Shown in pieces: positions 1 through 10,795 of a stretch of 64,000 nt of DNA; within the stretch, counting starts at the first letter, position 1; each line of letters opens with the position of its first letter. This DNA is from Lucinisca nassula. Taxonomy: Eukaryota > Mollusca > Bivalvia > Lucinida > Lucinidae. A model generated the notes under the pieces. That model was given only the letters and a program-made list of their open reading frames with translations. It was not told where the DNA came from and searched no databases. Position numbers and translations under genes: made by a program. Where the stretch lies: contig OY757014.1 of NCBI GenBank assembly GCA_963580285.1, positions 99,388,072 through 99,452,071 on the forward strand, read 5' to 3'.

Positions 1-298
1 GCCTTGTCTTGGCATGCGAATTGCTCTGGTTCTAGCAATATAATACCCCCACCCCACCCCCACCCCACCTACTATGAATCTAGGACGATGTGATATAATT
101 GATAACTATACAAAATACATAAACTATATTGATTTTGTTTAAACTTGTTGGAAGACAAGATCAATTAGCACTTGGTTGACTGGCTGACTGATTTGTTGAC
201 TGGTCATGTTTCTTTGCTTTCTTAATTACCTTTTTCACACTTAAATTGTTGGTTTTGTTTGTTTGTGTAAACATTGTGATATTTTTCATTAACTCTTA

Positions 299-438
299 AC
301 AAGAAGGGCAGTTGTCAGTTTCTGGCGAAAGAATGTGCACTGACCTGGTTAACCGCTAACGTATAAGCTTTCCCAGGAAACTGATCGGCTCAAAATTGAC
401 CTAAAATAGTGTTGACTGGGCCATTAGTTAAACTCCAG
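299..438 (+). repeat. SINE-B (tRNA-derived) 3' fragment
   Basis: This is the 3' part of the tRNA-headed SINE seen complete at 15858 and 24982. It runs from AAGAAGGGCAGTTGTCAGTT through the TGTTGACTGGGCC tail. The tRNA-like head is missing, so it is a truncated retroposon copy. Confidence 0.7.
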
Positions 439-876
439 TACTCACTATCGAAATGTAAACAAATGACCATCACAGTTGAAACAATATCTGTACGAAGCCA
501 ACGAAGCGCCCAACTTAAGGGACGTTGTACAAAGCAGTGGCGTGTAGACAGTCAAAAACATGAAATCCGCGGTTTTAGTGGGACAGTCCGTAGGAGAGGC
601 AATACAGATCCAACACCTTTGATCTATATTACTCAAATATTTAAAAAGTACACAGTTAATTACGACTTTCTGTTTCACTCTCGATTGTGCACATTTTAAA
701 CCTGTAGGATATTTGAATAACCAAAATAAGTTTCCATCAGTCGACCATAAATCGACAAACCACACCAACAAGGTGGGACTTGTCACAAAGGTGCAATTTG
801 ACAACTTTAACGCTGTATGTGTTGATCAAAAATTAAAAAATAAAGAAGTTAAAACCTTAAAACGCGGCAAAAAGAT

Positions 877-1187
877 TATTTTTTGTTTGTTTTTGTTTGA
901 TTTGAGGTTTAACGTCCCCGTCAACACTATAAATGTCATTTTGGAGTCGTTGCTTCCAATTTTGTGGGACTTTTACCCGACATTGAGATGAAATGACATC
1001 TCAAGCCCTGTCGCCAAATGAAACCAAAAGGGTTTATAAGCATGGAGGGCCGCCTCGCACCGTGGTTCCTGGACAGACATAGATCCTCTAAGCTGTTTAC
1101 CAGTACTAGTGTGCGGGCCGGATTCAGCTCTGCGTGGAAGCATCATGCAGCCCATATATTTCTTCAAGCCCCTATGGGCGGGGGCCG
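877..1187 (-). mobile_element. SINE-A copy, full length
   Basis: This ~310 bp element belongs to the commonest family in the window. In its sense direction it begins GGCCCCCGCCCAT and ends GACGTTAAACCTCAAATC followed by a CAAA-rich tail. Here it is on the minus strand. A 13-bp target-site duplication, GCGGCAAAAAGAT, flanks it at 864-876 and 1188-1200, which shows retroposition. It has no coding capacity. Confidence 0.85.
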
Positions 1188-1520
1188 GCGGCAAAAAGAT
1201 AAAAATGCGACTTTAATAACAATTGTGTGAAACATATAATGGTAGCTTATTAACACCGACATTGAGATGAAATGACATATCAAGCCCTGTCGCCCAATGC
1301 AACCATAAGGGTTTATAAGCATGGACGGTCCGCCTCGCACCGTGGTTCCTGGACAGGCTTAGATCCTCTAAGCTGTTTACCAGTACTAGTGTGCGGGCCG
1401 GATTCAGCTCTGCGTGGAAGCTGCATGCAGCCCATATATTTCTTCAAGCTCCTATGGGCGGGGGCCGGCGGCATAACTGTAATAACAATTGAGTGAAACA
1501 TATAATGGGAGCTTAGTAAC
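978..1520. repeat. 279-bp tandem duplication of SINE-A plus flank
   Basis: Two direct units start at 978 (CGACATTGAGATG) and 1257. Each contains the head two-thirds of a minus-strand SINE-A plus ~55 bp of non-SINE flank containing TAACAATTG and GAAACATATAATGG. Because flank was copied as well, the second SINE piece arose by tandem duplication and not by a new insertion. Confidence 0.75.
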
Positions 1521-1526
1521 ACCGGT

Positions 1527-1741
1527 CTATTTCAACTCAAAACTCGAAGTTTCAACTCTAAACTCGAAGTTTTCAACTCGAAACTCGAATATTTCAACTC
1601 GAAACTCGAAGTTTCAACTCGAAACTCGAATATTTCAACTCGAAACTCGAAGTTTTCAACTCGAACTCGAATATTGCAACTCGAAACTCGAAGTTTTCAA
1701 CTCGAAACTCGAATATTTTAACTCGAAACTCGATACTCGAA
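1527..1741. repeat. ~20-bp minisatellite, TCGA-rich
   Basis: About ten units of TTCAACTCGAAACTCGAA. The linkers largely alternate between GT and TAT, giving a higher-order ~40-bp period. ORFs on both strands (1489-1794, 1594-1776) are by-products of the repeat. Confidence 0.85.
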
Positions 1742-2071
1742 AAAAAGAAACCCTCCTTAACATGGACCCACAACATATTTTTAAGATTTTGTAAAACAAA
1801 CCCTTGTTAGGATGTATTCCAAAGATAATTTGGGATAAACTTCCTTATTTCCTGTCTGTAGTATATGTTGTGGCTCAGATGAGGCAACAGTTTACTCTGT
1901 ACCCACAACAATGTTTTGAACTATGTTTGCAAACAGTGTGGATCACGATCACTCTGCACACACAAGTTTGAATGAAGTAGACACAATTTAGTTTGATTGT
2001 ATATTAAATGAATTGAAGGAATCTGAGTATTTTCTGATTTATTTTATTATTTGTCTCCCCTATCTCTCTAG

Positions 2072-2218
2072 GCCGGCCTCGGTAGCTCAGTCGGGTGCGC
2101 GTCTGACTGGACGTGGGTTCGATACATATAGGGGTCGGCAACCTTCTTTCGTGGAGATTGATCAAGAATATGCACCATTCTGGTTAACCGCTTACGTTTA
2201 GGTAAACTGACCTGCTCA
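2072..2218 (+). mobile_element. SINE-B, internally deleted
   Basis: The tRNA-like head GGCCTCGGTAGCTCAGTCGG (A-box region) is followed by a B-box region containing GGGTTCGATAC. Compared with the 15858 copy, much of the body is deleted. It abuts an opposite-strand SINE-B tail to tail. Confidence 0.75.
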
Positions 2219-2998
2219 TTTTTGAGTCGGTCAGTTTACCTATCCACATTTTTCCTGGGCAAGCCTATACGTAAGCGATTAGCCAGTACAGTGCACATTC
2301 TTTCGCCAGAAATTGACAACTGCCCTTCTTGAATCAGCGGAAGGTAGAGAATGGCCATAGAAAAGGTTTCATGATCAATCTCCAAGAAAGAATGTTGCCG
2401 ACCCGGTATCAAACCCGCGTCCTCCTGATCACCAGTCAGACGTACATTCTTGCATAAAAACCTATGCGCATGGCTGTTTGAAGCCGTTGTCAAATGGACC
2501 GAAAGCCGTGCTCAAACAGCAAAACCGTGTTCAAATCATGAAAATCGCGTGCTGTTTGAACATGGATTTTGAACTTTTGATATCACAAGACGGGCCTTGC
2601 TTTGTTCACGTTACGTTGAGCGACGTAACGTTATCGCCCTGAACGTAGCGTTTTAGGGTTCTATGATGACGTCACTGCATGACAACGTCATTGTAAACAA
2701 CATTCTGAACTGGCCGCCATTTTGGATTGCCTGTCGCTTTTGAAGAGTTCATGTGGAATTTATATGGAGCTTTTTGGCGTTTTCGTAAAAATTTGCTGTC
2801 GGATTCGTAAGTTATGCAAGAACAACGATCATCCATGGTTATTCCATTGCATTAACATTTCCCGGATCCCTCGGAAGATATTTGAACATTCGGCCTAGCG
2901 GCCTCATGTTCAAACAGCTTCCTCGGGATCCGGCAAATGTTAATGCATGAAAAACCATGGTTGATCCCTATATTCGACTGAGCTACCGAGGCCGGCAT
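2219..2998 (-). mobile_element. SINE-B, interrupted by a 530-bp insert
   Basis: Minus-strand SINE-B. Its body and B-box side lie at 2219-2440 and its A-box side (CTGAGCTACCGAGGCCGGC) at 2972-2996. The sequence between (2441-2969) is foreign. A few bases of the SINE at the junction appear to be lost. Confidence 0.75.
2441..2969. mobile_element. Unclassified insertion with a long hairpin
   Basis: This non-SINE sequence splits a SINE-B copy. Its right part (2828-2965) is a long imperfect hairpin. The left arm contains CCATGGTTATTCC, CATTAACATTTCCCGGATCC and ATTTGAACAT, and these recur inverted after a GCCTAGCGGC loop region. No ORF or clear terminal repeat was recognised. Confidence 0.55.
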
Positions 2999-4130
2999 AA
3001 AAATTCAGTTACCAATACACATGTACATACTTTAATATTTGCCTTATATCCGACGACGAACTGCTAACAAAGGGCCTGGTAAGATTTACCATTATATATG
3101 CCCCCCCCCCCACCCCAGCCCACTCTCACGAATTTGGCGAGGTTATCAACCTTATTTTCAGCCAAAAGAACAAACATACATTTTTCTTCCAGAAATACTG
3201 CATGGACACATATATCATTTATCTAATTCATGATCGCAATGAACCCAATCCAACTATTCCCCATAGGGGATGATTATATTGCTAGCACCAGAGCAAGACA
3301 AGGCATGTCAAGACAATGCACACAAACTTTGAACGTTTCCTAAAGGTCACAATTGGTGCTTTAAACTATGTAGAACTAATTATTAATATCGGAAAACCTA
3401 AACTGAGATGGAAATTTACTATAGCTACGACCATACAACTACCACTTTCCCCGGAAAATGTGTGTCTTATCATATGCGTTGTACCCATTTCCTTGCACGT
3501 GTGCTATGTATTGAAAATGGAACTAGGATTTCTCACTGTGAGCCTTCCAATTTCCAATTTTCCTTAAAGCGTATTTGCACCAGTCCGATTTATCATGTGT
3601 ATGTCTACAACCAACAAAAAAAAGCATGCCATCTTCCCAGAAGAGCGTTTCATGTAAAATAATGAGATTTCGTGGTTAAGTAGCTCCACTGTGTGCGATT
3701 CTCCGTTTGACTGACTGTAACTGTCGAATTCGAACAATCGAAGATAAAATTGTGAATAATATGAGTCTTCCGTGAAGCTAATGTGAGCAGCCGTATTGAT
3801 TAGTAACCAAAACACGAGATCTAGAACAACAACAAACCTGCACATGTGATGCCGATTCCGCCATTTTCTTCCTTATCCTGAGCGGAAAAAATTCCTTATC
3901 CTGTGGATTTGTTCCTTACCCTGCGCGCTTGCCTTTACCAGTGTGGGGTGGAAACTCCTTCAAAAGTATTTTTTCTCCGATGTCAGTAGGGGTAAACCTC
4001 CTCGGAGCAAATTCTTTCCTTTAAGACAAGACGTTAAACCTCAAATCAAACAAACAAATCAGTAGGACAAGGCTTATAGAAAAGTAAATAGGAAGTCTCG
4101 AAAGTTGTCTCCATTTGAAAAATGGCGGAA
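2999..4130. other. No gene recognised
   Basis: Mostly unique sequence. It contains a C-run near 3100-3116 and a short SINE-A tail fragment at 4027-4058. Small ORFs at 3316-3845 overlap on both strands, match nothing I know and have no splice-site support. Confidence 0.5.
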
Positions 4131-4135
4131 AAAAA

Positions 4136-4836
4136 AGGGTCAAAATGACCGATACCGGTCTACCCGCATTTTAGATATACGGGTATACCCGTAAATTTGC
4201 GGGTACACCCCTAAATTTGCAGGTACACCCCTATTTCAAATGCGGGTGTACCCGTAAATTTGCAGGTACACCCGCATTTAGCGGTCTACCCGCATTTTAC
4301 GGGTAGACCTGCATTTTACGGGTACACCCCTATATTTGCGGGTACACCCCTAAATTTACGGGTGTACCCGCATCTTAAAATGCGGGTATACCCGTAAAAA
4401 TAGGAGTGTACCCGTAAAATGCAGGTCTACCCGTAAATGCAAGTAGACCGCTATTTCTTATTTTCCAATTATCCAATCAAAATGCCGCTTACATATCCAC
4501 ATTTTTTGGATAAGGCTCTTATCTTTCTTGCGGCGTCTTTGATATACCTGTCCAATTCATGCTGTGTAAACACTCAATAATTTCAAATTTTAATGAGAAT
4601 CAAGAGCGTTTATTGCACCCTTGAAAAAAATCACGGGATAATCAGTCTGATTTGATATATTAAAATTTAACTAAGCGTTTAACAAAATGTTTTGCATTTA
4701 CTTTCCTGTCATTTATTTATTTATTTATTTACACAGATTATCATGTGGGGTTTAGTTCCAGATATACAATGTTGAAGCATCAAGAATACACGCCTACATA
4801 TGTTTGAACCCCAGAAACCCCATTTTCATTTAGCAG
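4136..4836 (+). repeat. Inverted repeat arm 1 with palindromic array
   Basis: This ~700 bp block recurs as its reverse complement at 10724-11421. At 4145-4450 it carries a ~20-bp-period array of self-complementary cores such as GGGTGTACCCG and GGGTACACCC separated by AT-rich CATTTTA or AAATTT linkers. The rest (4451-4836) is unique-looking sequence that matches the other arm almost base for base. Confidence 0.85.
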
Positions 4837-4844
4837 TGGCTATT

Positions 4845-4975
4845 CGTACGGCCCCGTATGTATAGCCTGCATTGGTTAATCGTACGGCCCCGTATGATTA
4901 GCCTGAATTGGCTAATCGTACGGCCCCGTACGTTTAGCCAATATATGCTATATAGGCTAATCGTACGGCTATAAT
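4845..4975. repeat. CGTACGGCCCCGTACG tandem repeat
   Basis: Three to four ~46-bp units contain TCGTACGGCCCCGTA and GGCTAAT. A related array lies at 7416-7524. Confidence 0.7.
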
Positions 4976-5212
4976 TCGGTACCAAGGAATAGGTCAAAAT
5001 ATATTTTGCGAATATTAAATGTGTATTGGGCAGTATGAAACAGAATTATATTATTTGTGTATATATTCTTATAAGTATTGTTAAATATTAATATCGATGG
5101 TGTATACATGTCAACAGAAAAAAGAAACTGTTTAATAGTACTATCAATTATCAGTTTGCTTAGGATGGTAAGTTTATGGACAAGAGCGGGACGGACGCAC
5201 GAACGAAGCGGC

Positions 5213-5812
5213 GACTATATGCTCCCCCGAAATTCTTCGGGGAGCATAAAAATATATACCCCCGTAAACCCCAGTATTTTATGCCCCCGCCATTCGAAGA
5301 ATGGTGGAAAGGGCATATAGCGTTGCCCCTGTCCGTCCGTTCGTGCGTCCGTTCGTCCGTGCGTCCGAAACTTAAACGCGGTCAACAACTTCCTTATTTC
5401 TGGATGGATTTTAAAATGACCCGGCAGAAATGTTAACAATCAAATTACTTTGAAGAAATGTTAACCATCATGAGACAATGTGTCACGTGCAAACCCAGAT
5501 CTGTACCTCCAAGGTCAAGGTCAGACTTAGAGGTCAAAGGTAAAAAAAAGGTCCGAAACTTAAACGCAGTCAATAACTTTCTTATCTCTTGACGGATTTT
5601 GAAATTACTTTGCAGAAATGTTAGCCAACATGAGACAATCTGCCTCACACAAAACCAAGCTCCTTACCTCCAAGGTCAAGGTCATACTTAGAGGTCAAAT
5701 GTGAAAAAAGGGTCCAATACTTAAACACAGTCAATAACTTTCTATGGATGAATACGAACATAGACATATTTTCAGGCGAGGGCATCCGTGTCCTATGGAC
5801 GCATTTCTAGTT
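5213..5812. mobile_element. Pearl-like (Helitron-related) element E1
   Basis: Two stem-loops, CTCCCCGAA/TTCGGGGAG at 5220-5247 and TATGCCCCCGCC..GGGCATA at 5279-5317, precede a (CCGT)n-like stretch (5329-5368). Then come ~160-bp tandem units starting GTCCGAAACTTAAACGC at about 5365, 5552 and 5711. Each full unit contains AAGGTCAAGGTCA. Stem-loop plus CCGT microsatellite plus ~160-bp tandem core is the architecture of bivalve pearl elements. The exact right end is uncertain. Confidence 0.6.
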
Positions 5813-5980
5813 TCTATATAAAGTGGGATTTAGAGGTATGTTCTTTTTTAATAGAAAGGTAACACGAGCAGGTAAGAGTCTGATCAGACGGCGCCTTCGC
5901 GGGCGAATTTGTGTGTTCGTTGGTCACACGTCTTTTTCACCCTTAAATTGTTCCAAGTGTCTCGCTACTACGGTAGTAAA

Positions 5981-6176
5981 GTTTGTTTTGTTTGTTTGTT
6001 TTGGAGTTTAAAAGCCTAGTCAACACTATTTAAGGTCATATTTGAGCCGAGCTGTTTACCTATCCATACTTTTCCTGGGCAGGCTTTCACATAAGCGTTG
6101 AACCAGTACAGTGTACATTCTTTCGCCAGAAACTGACAACTGCCATTCTTGAATCAGCGGAAGGGACAAAATGACC
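5981..6176 (-). mobile_element. SINE-B, head missing
   Basis: It starts with the complement of the CAAACAAAC tail and the GTTGACTGGGCC-like block, then the SINE-B body up to AATCAGCGGAAGGG. The tRNA-like head is absent. Confidence 0.65.
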
Positions 6177-6186
6177 GTATAAAAAA

Positions 6187-6864
6187 ATTAACGTCCCCGT
6201 CACTGTGACACTGTATAGGTCATTTTGGAGACGTTGCTTTCAATTTTGTGGGACTTTAACCCGACATTGAGATGAAATGACAACTCAAGACCTGTCACCC
6301 AATGAAGCTAATAGGGTTTATAAGCGGGTGCATGTCGGACCGTCCATGCATATAAACTCTTCCAAAATCGGAAGCAACGGCGCCAGAATGACATAAACAG
6401 TGATGACGGGGACGTTAACCCTTTCCCACTCAGATACGTGTTTTTACGTGTCTGTATCCCACCCCCAATTTTAAGTCCCAGAAGAACCTAAAATCTGCAT
6501 TTCCTACTCCTGGATAGTTATGTTTGCTTTAGGACTTGTTGGCCTAAATGTGATCTGTTTTCTCGCGCGCCTCCCCACTAAAATATCCGGGGGGGGGGGG
6601 TCGACAAGGGGGGGGGGGGGAGGGGGGCTCACATCCCGAAAAAGTTTGGTTTAAAACAGACCATCCATTATGAAACAATGGCTAGTTGAAGTTGCTGTCA
6701 GATGCAACACTGTGAATATGTGCGATATTCACAAAATCCCTGAGTGGGAAAGGGTTAAACCTCAAATCAAACAAAACAAAACCAGTACTCATGTGCGGTC
6801 GGTTTCAGCTCTGAGTGAAAGCAGCACCATGCAGCGCATATAATTCTTCAAGCCCCGATGAAAT
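6187..6864. mobile_element. Composite of SINE-A pieces on both strands
   Basis: A minus-strand SINE-A segment (6187-6331) is followed by a plus-strand SINE-A 3' part (6333-6418 continuing at 6755-6781), then a further minus-strand SINE-A head (6782-6864). The plus-strand part is split by the TTAA MITE at 6419-6754. Confidence 0.6.
6419..6754. mobile_element. TTAA-flanked MITE (piggyBac-type)
   Basis: This 336-bp element has perfect 15-bp terminal inverted repeats, CCCTTTCCCACTCAG and CTGAGTGGGAAAGGG. It is flanked by TTAA at 6415-6418 and 6755-6758. It interrupts SINE-A exactly inside GACGTTAAACC, so the target is known. It contains two G-runs and no coding sequence. TTAA duplication is the hallmark of piggyBac transposition. 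Confidence 0.85.
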
Positions 6865-6869
6865 GTTTT

Positions 6870-7003
6870 GTGGGTGCCCTAAGTAATCGCCCTGTCTGTC
6901 CGTCACTCTGTCTGTCCGTCTACATTTGTCATGTTTTGTTTTCCAATCTTCCTTTCTCTGGGATTCGACAAGGGTTGGCGTGTCGTTAAATCCAAAACAA
7001 AGG
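6870..7003 (+). mobile_element. SINE-D fragment
   Basis: The 3' part of a family also seen at 8030-8310. It ends GGGTTGGCGTGTCGTTAAATCC followed by an A-rich tail. CTGTCCGTC repeats lie at its left. Confidence 0.5.
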
Positions 7004-7039
7004 GACAAACCAAACGCCTCCTGAGTTAGAGCTATGATC

Positions 7040-7340
7040 ATACGACAGATAAAAATGTTTGATATTTTTCTTAATTCTTGTCCACATATAGATTGTGGGT
7101 GCTCGTTAGAACCGACTCAATTAGGCGGCTATAACGAGTATCCACAATGTATGTTTAATAGCAAAATAAGGAAAATAATAAATTCCCCCGTAAACCTTAC
7201 TTTTTCTATGTATAAAGGGGGTTTAGAGGGGTGTTCATTACATGGACTTGTTACGCCTTCTAGAAGTGCGGTTCCATAGCCTTGCGTCGTGGGTCGTCTG
7301 TCGTGCGCCGTCAACATTTTCTTTAAATACATATAGGAGC
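7040..7340. mobile_element. Panhandle MITE, decayed copy
   Basis: It contains the family's markers in order: ATTTTTCTTAATTCTTG, AGATTGTGGGTGCTCGTTAGAACC, then CCCCCGTAAACC and a GGGGGTTTAGAGGGG inverted match. The terminal repeats are not clear. Compare 25512, 34587 and 35170. Confidence 0.5.
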
Positions 7341-7415
7341 TAGGAATGGCTTTCAAGGCCGTACGATCAGCTGATTTTTCATACCTCCAACAGTATCACT
7401 TTCTTGGTATCGAAC

Positions 7416-7524
7416 TAGAGTGGCCGTACGATTAGCCAAGATAGCCTATATTGGCTAAAAGTACGGGACCGTACGATTAGCCAATACAGGCTAATCGTAC
7501 TTAGCCAATGCAGGATATTCGTAC
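7416..7524. repeat. CGTACG..TTAGCC tandem repeat
   Basis: Diverged units of CCGTACGATTAGCCAA and ATAGGCTAATCGTAC, related to 4845-4975. It directly abuts a SINE-A copy. Confidence 0.6.
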
Positions 7525-7806
7525 GGGGCTTGAAGAAACAGATGGGCTGCATGATGCTTCCACGCAGAGCTGTAACAGACCGCACACTAGTACTGGAAAA
7601 TCGCTTAGAGGATCGAAGCCTGTCCCGGCAAAGCGGTGCGCGTCATCCATGTTTATAAACAGTATTGGTTTCATTGGGCAACAGGGTTTGAGATGTCATT
7701 TCATCTCAATGTCGGGTAAAAGTCCCACAAAATTGGAAGCAACGTCTCCAAAATGGCCTATACAGTGTTTACGGGGACGTTAAACCTCAAATCAAACAAA
7801 CAAAAA
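7525..7806 (+). mobile_element. SINE-A copy
   Basis: A nearly complete plus-strand copy running from GGGGCTTGAAGAAACA to the GTTAAACCTCAAATC tail. Its A-rich tail runs straight into the (CTA)n microsatellite. The 7508-7783 ORF is spurious. Confidence 0.8.
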
Positions 7807-7867
7807 ACTGCTGCTATCATTTCTACTACTACTACTACTACTACTTCTACTACTACTACTACTACTT

Positions 7868-7944
<77 letters not shown>

Positions 7945-8029
7945 GCTGCTTTTACCTTCACGCCGCGCGGTATTACATGAAGTCATCACCATCTAATATT
8001 ACTAACACACTAACCACTTGTATTACTAC

Positions 8030-8310
8030 TACTTCTGTGGGAGTGGTGGGTGAGGCAAAGGTGGCGTGCATCTTGTGTCAACTGATCTTGGCCTGCAGTT
8101 GGATAAGGCCTGATGTCCTTACAGCAGGTAAGGGTAGAGGGGGTGCTGTTTGTTCTTATCTTTCCACACTTCCAGTCTTTTCCTCTTTATCCTCTGTCCC
8201 TCACTTTCATCTCCTCTACTATCTCTTCTATGTCTTTTCTTTCTTTCTCTTGGAGACGACACAAACTGACCCGAAAGGGTTGACATGTCGTTAAATCCAA
8301 AACAATTAAT
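8030..8310 (+). mobile_element. SINE-D copy
   Basis: It runs from GAGGCAAAGGTGGCGTGCA to GGGTTGACATGTCGTTAAATCC. The same sequence occurs on the minus strand at 14857-15147. The head has no recognised tRNA motif. Confidence 0.65.
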
Positions 8311-8350
8311 CAGTTAACTACTACTTCTGTACTGCTACCACTACTTTCAA

Positions 8351-8407
<57 letters not shown>

Positions 8408-8431
8408 ACTACTGCAATATTTACTTATACG

Positions 8432-8608
8432 CGCGAGTCGGACCATCCATGCTTATAAACCCTATTGATTTCATTGAGCGACAGGGCTTGAGATTTCATT
8501 TCATCTCAATGTCGGGTAAAATTCCCACAAAATTGGAAGCAACGTCTTCAAAATGACCTATATAGTGTTCACGGGAACGTTAGACCTCAAGTCAAACAAA
8601 CAAAATAC
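8432..8608 (+). mobile_element. SINE-A, 5'-truncated
   Basis: It starts at GCGAGTCGGACCATCCATGC and ends at the CAAATC-type tail. CTA repeats lie on both sides, so it probably inserted within the microsatellite. Confidence 0.75.
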
Positions 8609-9184
8609 TGATACTACTGCTACTATAACCAATGCTACAACTGAAACTACTACTACTACTATTTCTTACATGCTTTTCAATGAATGATAGAGATTTATCA
8701 GTGAAATATAAATCGATATTTTCACTGTTTCAAACAGTGAAAATACGATTTTTTATTTTTCACTGTTTGGGACTACTTTTTTCTTCAAATCTAACTCTAA
8801 TTTCAATTTTATCTTTGTCAGATAACTGAACAATACTGAAATGTGTTCTAATTGACGCATAGCCCGTTCATGTGTGACGGGGACGTTACTGACGTCATTT
8901 ATGACGCTGACGTCACGTCTTTTGTCGCGCGACGTTAGACTTGCCAGCAACTTCTTTGGAAAACTACTCTCTCAATTATTTCATTAATCATTCATAATAA
9001 TACCATCCCAGGCCATTTCTCAGGTGCAAACTTTCAGTTTACACCCAATAGTATACCCACTAAACACGATGGACACCACTAAATTGACGCGAAACGAACA
9101 GGAACAAAGATAATTTTCTCCGAATGTGAGCGACACCATTAAAGACGCTAAATATTGCCTTTTGAAGCATGTAAGAAACAGAAA

Positions 9185-9333
9185 ATTTGATTTTTTCAGT
9201 GCAAGATCAAATTTTATTTCACTCATGAACACCAAATTGCTATTTTCACTCGTGGCTACGCCACTCGTGAAAATAACAGTTTTGGTGTTCATTCGATGAA
9301 ATAAAATTCGATCTTACACTGAAAAAATCAAAT
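9185..9333. repeat. 149-bp fold-back hairpin
   Basis: The arms are ~70 bp: ATTTGATTTTTTCAGTG at the left is mirrored by CACTGAAAAAATCAAAT at the right. The loop lies around CGTGGCTACGCCACTCG. It contains no coding sequence and could be a MITE or a structured transcript. Confidence 0.8.
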
Positions 9334-9511
9334 ATCCTCTATTACTACAACTACTACTACTACAACTACTACTACTACTACTACAACTACTACTACTACT
9401 ACTACTACTACAACTACTACTACTACAACTACTACTACTACTACAACTACTACTACTACTACTACTACAACTACTACTACTACAACTACTACTACTACTA
9501 CAACAACAACA

Positions 9512-9549
<38 letters not shown>

Positions 9550-9550
9550 A

Positions 9551-9630
<80 letters not shown>

Positions 9631-9646
9631 AACCACTACTACTACA

Positions 9647-9690
<44 letters not shown>

Positions 9691-9691
9691 A

Positions 9692-9734
<43 letters not shown>

Positions 9735-9746
9735 TTACTACTACTA

Positions 9747-9787
<41 letters not shown>

Positions 9788-9788
<1 letters not shown>

Positions 9789-10076
9789 ACCGCCCCCGCC
9801 CATCGGGGTTTGGAGAAACGATGATTCCACGCAGAGCTGATACCGACCGCACATGAGTACTGGTAATCCGCTTAGAACGGCTTAGCCTACCCAGGAAAAT
9901 TGCTGCGAGTCGGCGCGTCCATGCTTATAAACCTTTTGTTTTCATTCAGCGGCAGGGATTTAGATGTCATTTTATCTCAGTGTCGGGTAAAAGCCTCACA
10001 AAATTGGAAGCAACGTCTCAAATGAACTGAATAGTGTTAGCGAGGATGTTAAACCTCAAATCAAACCAAACAAAAT
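9788..10076 (+). mobile_element. SINE-A copy in CTA repeat
   Basis: From CCGCCCCCGCCCATCGGGG to the AAACCTCAAATC tail. CTA tracts flank both sides. Confidence 0.8.
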
Positions 10077-10161
10077 ACTACTACAACTACAACTTCTACT
10101 TCTACTACTACTACCATTACCAACAATACTACTACTACTAAACCACTCAACGGGGCTTGGT

Positions 10162-10349
10162 GCCGGCCTCGGTAGCTCAGTCGGATGCGCGTCTTACTGG
10201 TGATAAGGAGGACACAGGTTCGATACCTGCCGGGGTCGGCAACATGCTTTCGTGGAGATTGATCATGCAATCGTTTCTACGGTCATTCTCTCCCTTCCGC
10301 CAGGTGCCAGTTTCTAGCGAAAGAAAGTGCACTGTACTTGCTAATCCTT
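10162..10349 (+). mobile_element. SINE-B, 3'-truncated
   Basis: The tRNA-like head GCCGGCCTCGGTAGCTCAGT and the B box ACAGGTTCGATACCTG are well kept. The body is cut where an opposite-strand SINE-A fragment begins. Confidence 0.8.
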
Positions 10350-10494
10350 TAAGGAGTGGTCCGACTCGCATTACTTTTCCTGGGCATGCTTAGACCTAAG
10401 CTGTTTACCAGTGCTCAAGTTCGGTCCGTTTCAACTCTACGCGGAAGCACTGTGTAGCCCATTTTATTTCTCCAGGCCCCGAAGGGCGGGGGCG
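10350..10494 (-). mobile_element. SINE-A head fragment
   Basis: The minus-strand 5' half of SINE-A, ending at GAAGGGCGGGGGC. It is joined directly to the SINE-B body. Confidence 0.7.
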
Positions 10495-10559
10495 ATTCGA
10501 GTCATCTTCATCAGGCGTATTTGAAACCCTTGAAGACCAAACCATACATAAAGAAAATC

Positions 10560-10795
10560 GGGGATTAACAAGGGTATACTTTATTTTTGTCAAGTCTGCT
10601 CCAAAACATAGATTGTGGGTACTCGTTGGAACCGCTTCAGAAAAAGAGTACTAAAGAGTACCAGCAATCTATGTTTTCAGCAAAAATAAGGAAAATAATG
10701 TATACCCCAAGAAACCCAAGTTTCACAAAATGAAAATGGGGTTTCTGGGGGTCAAACATATATAGGCGTGTTTTCTTGATGCTTCACCATTGTAT
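10560..10795. mobile_element. Panhandle MITE, decayed copy
   Basis: It contains ATAGATTGTGGGTACTCGTTGG, a TACCAGCAATCTATG inverted counterpart, TACCCCAAGAAACCC, GGGTTTCTGGGGGTC and the terminal TAGGCGTGTTTTC. Its right part overlaps the start of the inverted repeat arm at 10724. Confidence 0.5.

Larger units (their letters stand above)
7820..10145. repeat. (CTA)n trinucleotide locus broken by SINEs
   Basis: Long CTA/TAC tracts lie at about 7823-7945, 8346-8411, 9345-9787 and 10078-10140, with CAA interruptions. Between them lie SINE-D (8030-8310), SINE-A (8432-8608), a fold-back (9185-9333) and SINE-A (9788-10076). Poly-Val, poly-Ser and poly-Thr ORFs here are translations of the repeat. Confidence 0.85.

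Noticed and set aside
2072..2143. Possible tRNA gene (also at 10162, 15858 and 24982)
   Set aside because: The A and B boxes are tRNA-like, but the sequence continues into a SINE body and tail, with target duplications at 24973/25289. No tRNA acceptor end or terminator was seen.
9328..9852. 174-aa ORF, almost all valine, minus strand
   Set aside because: It is the translation of the (CTA)n/(TAG)n microsatellite. The poly-Ser and poly-Thr ORFs at 7753-7992 have the same cause.
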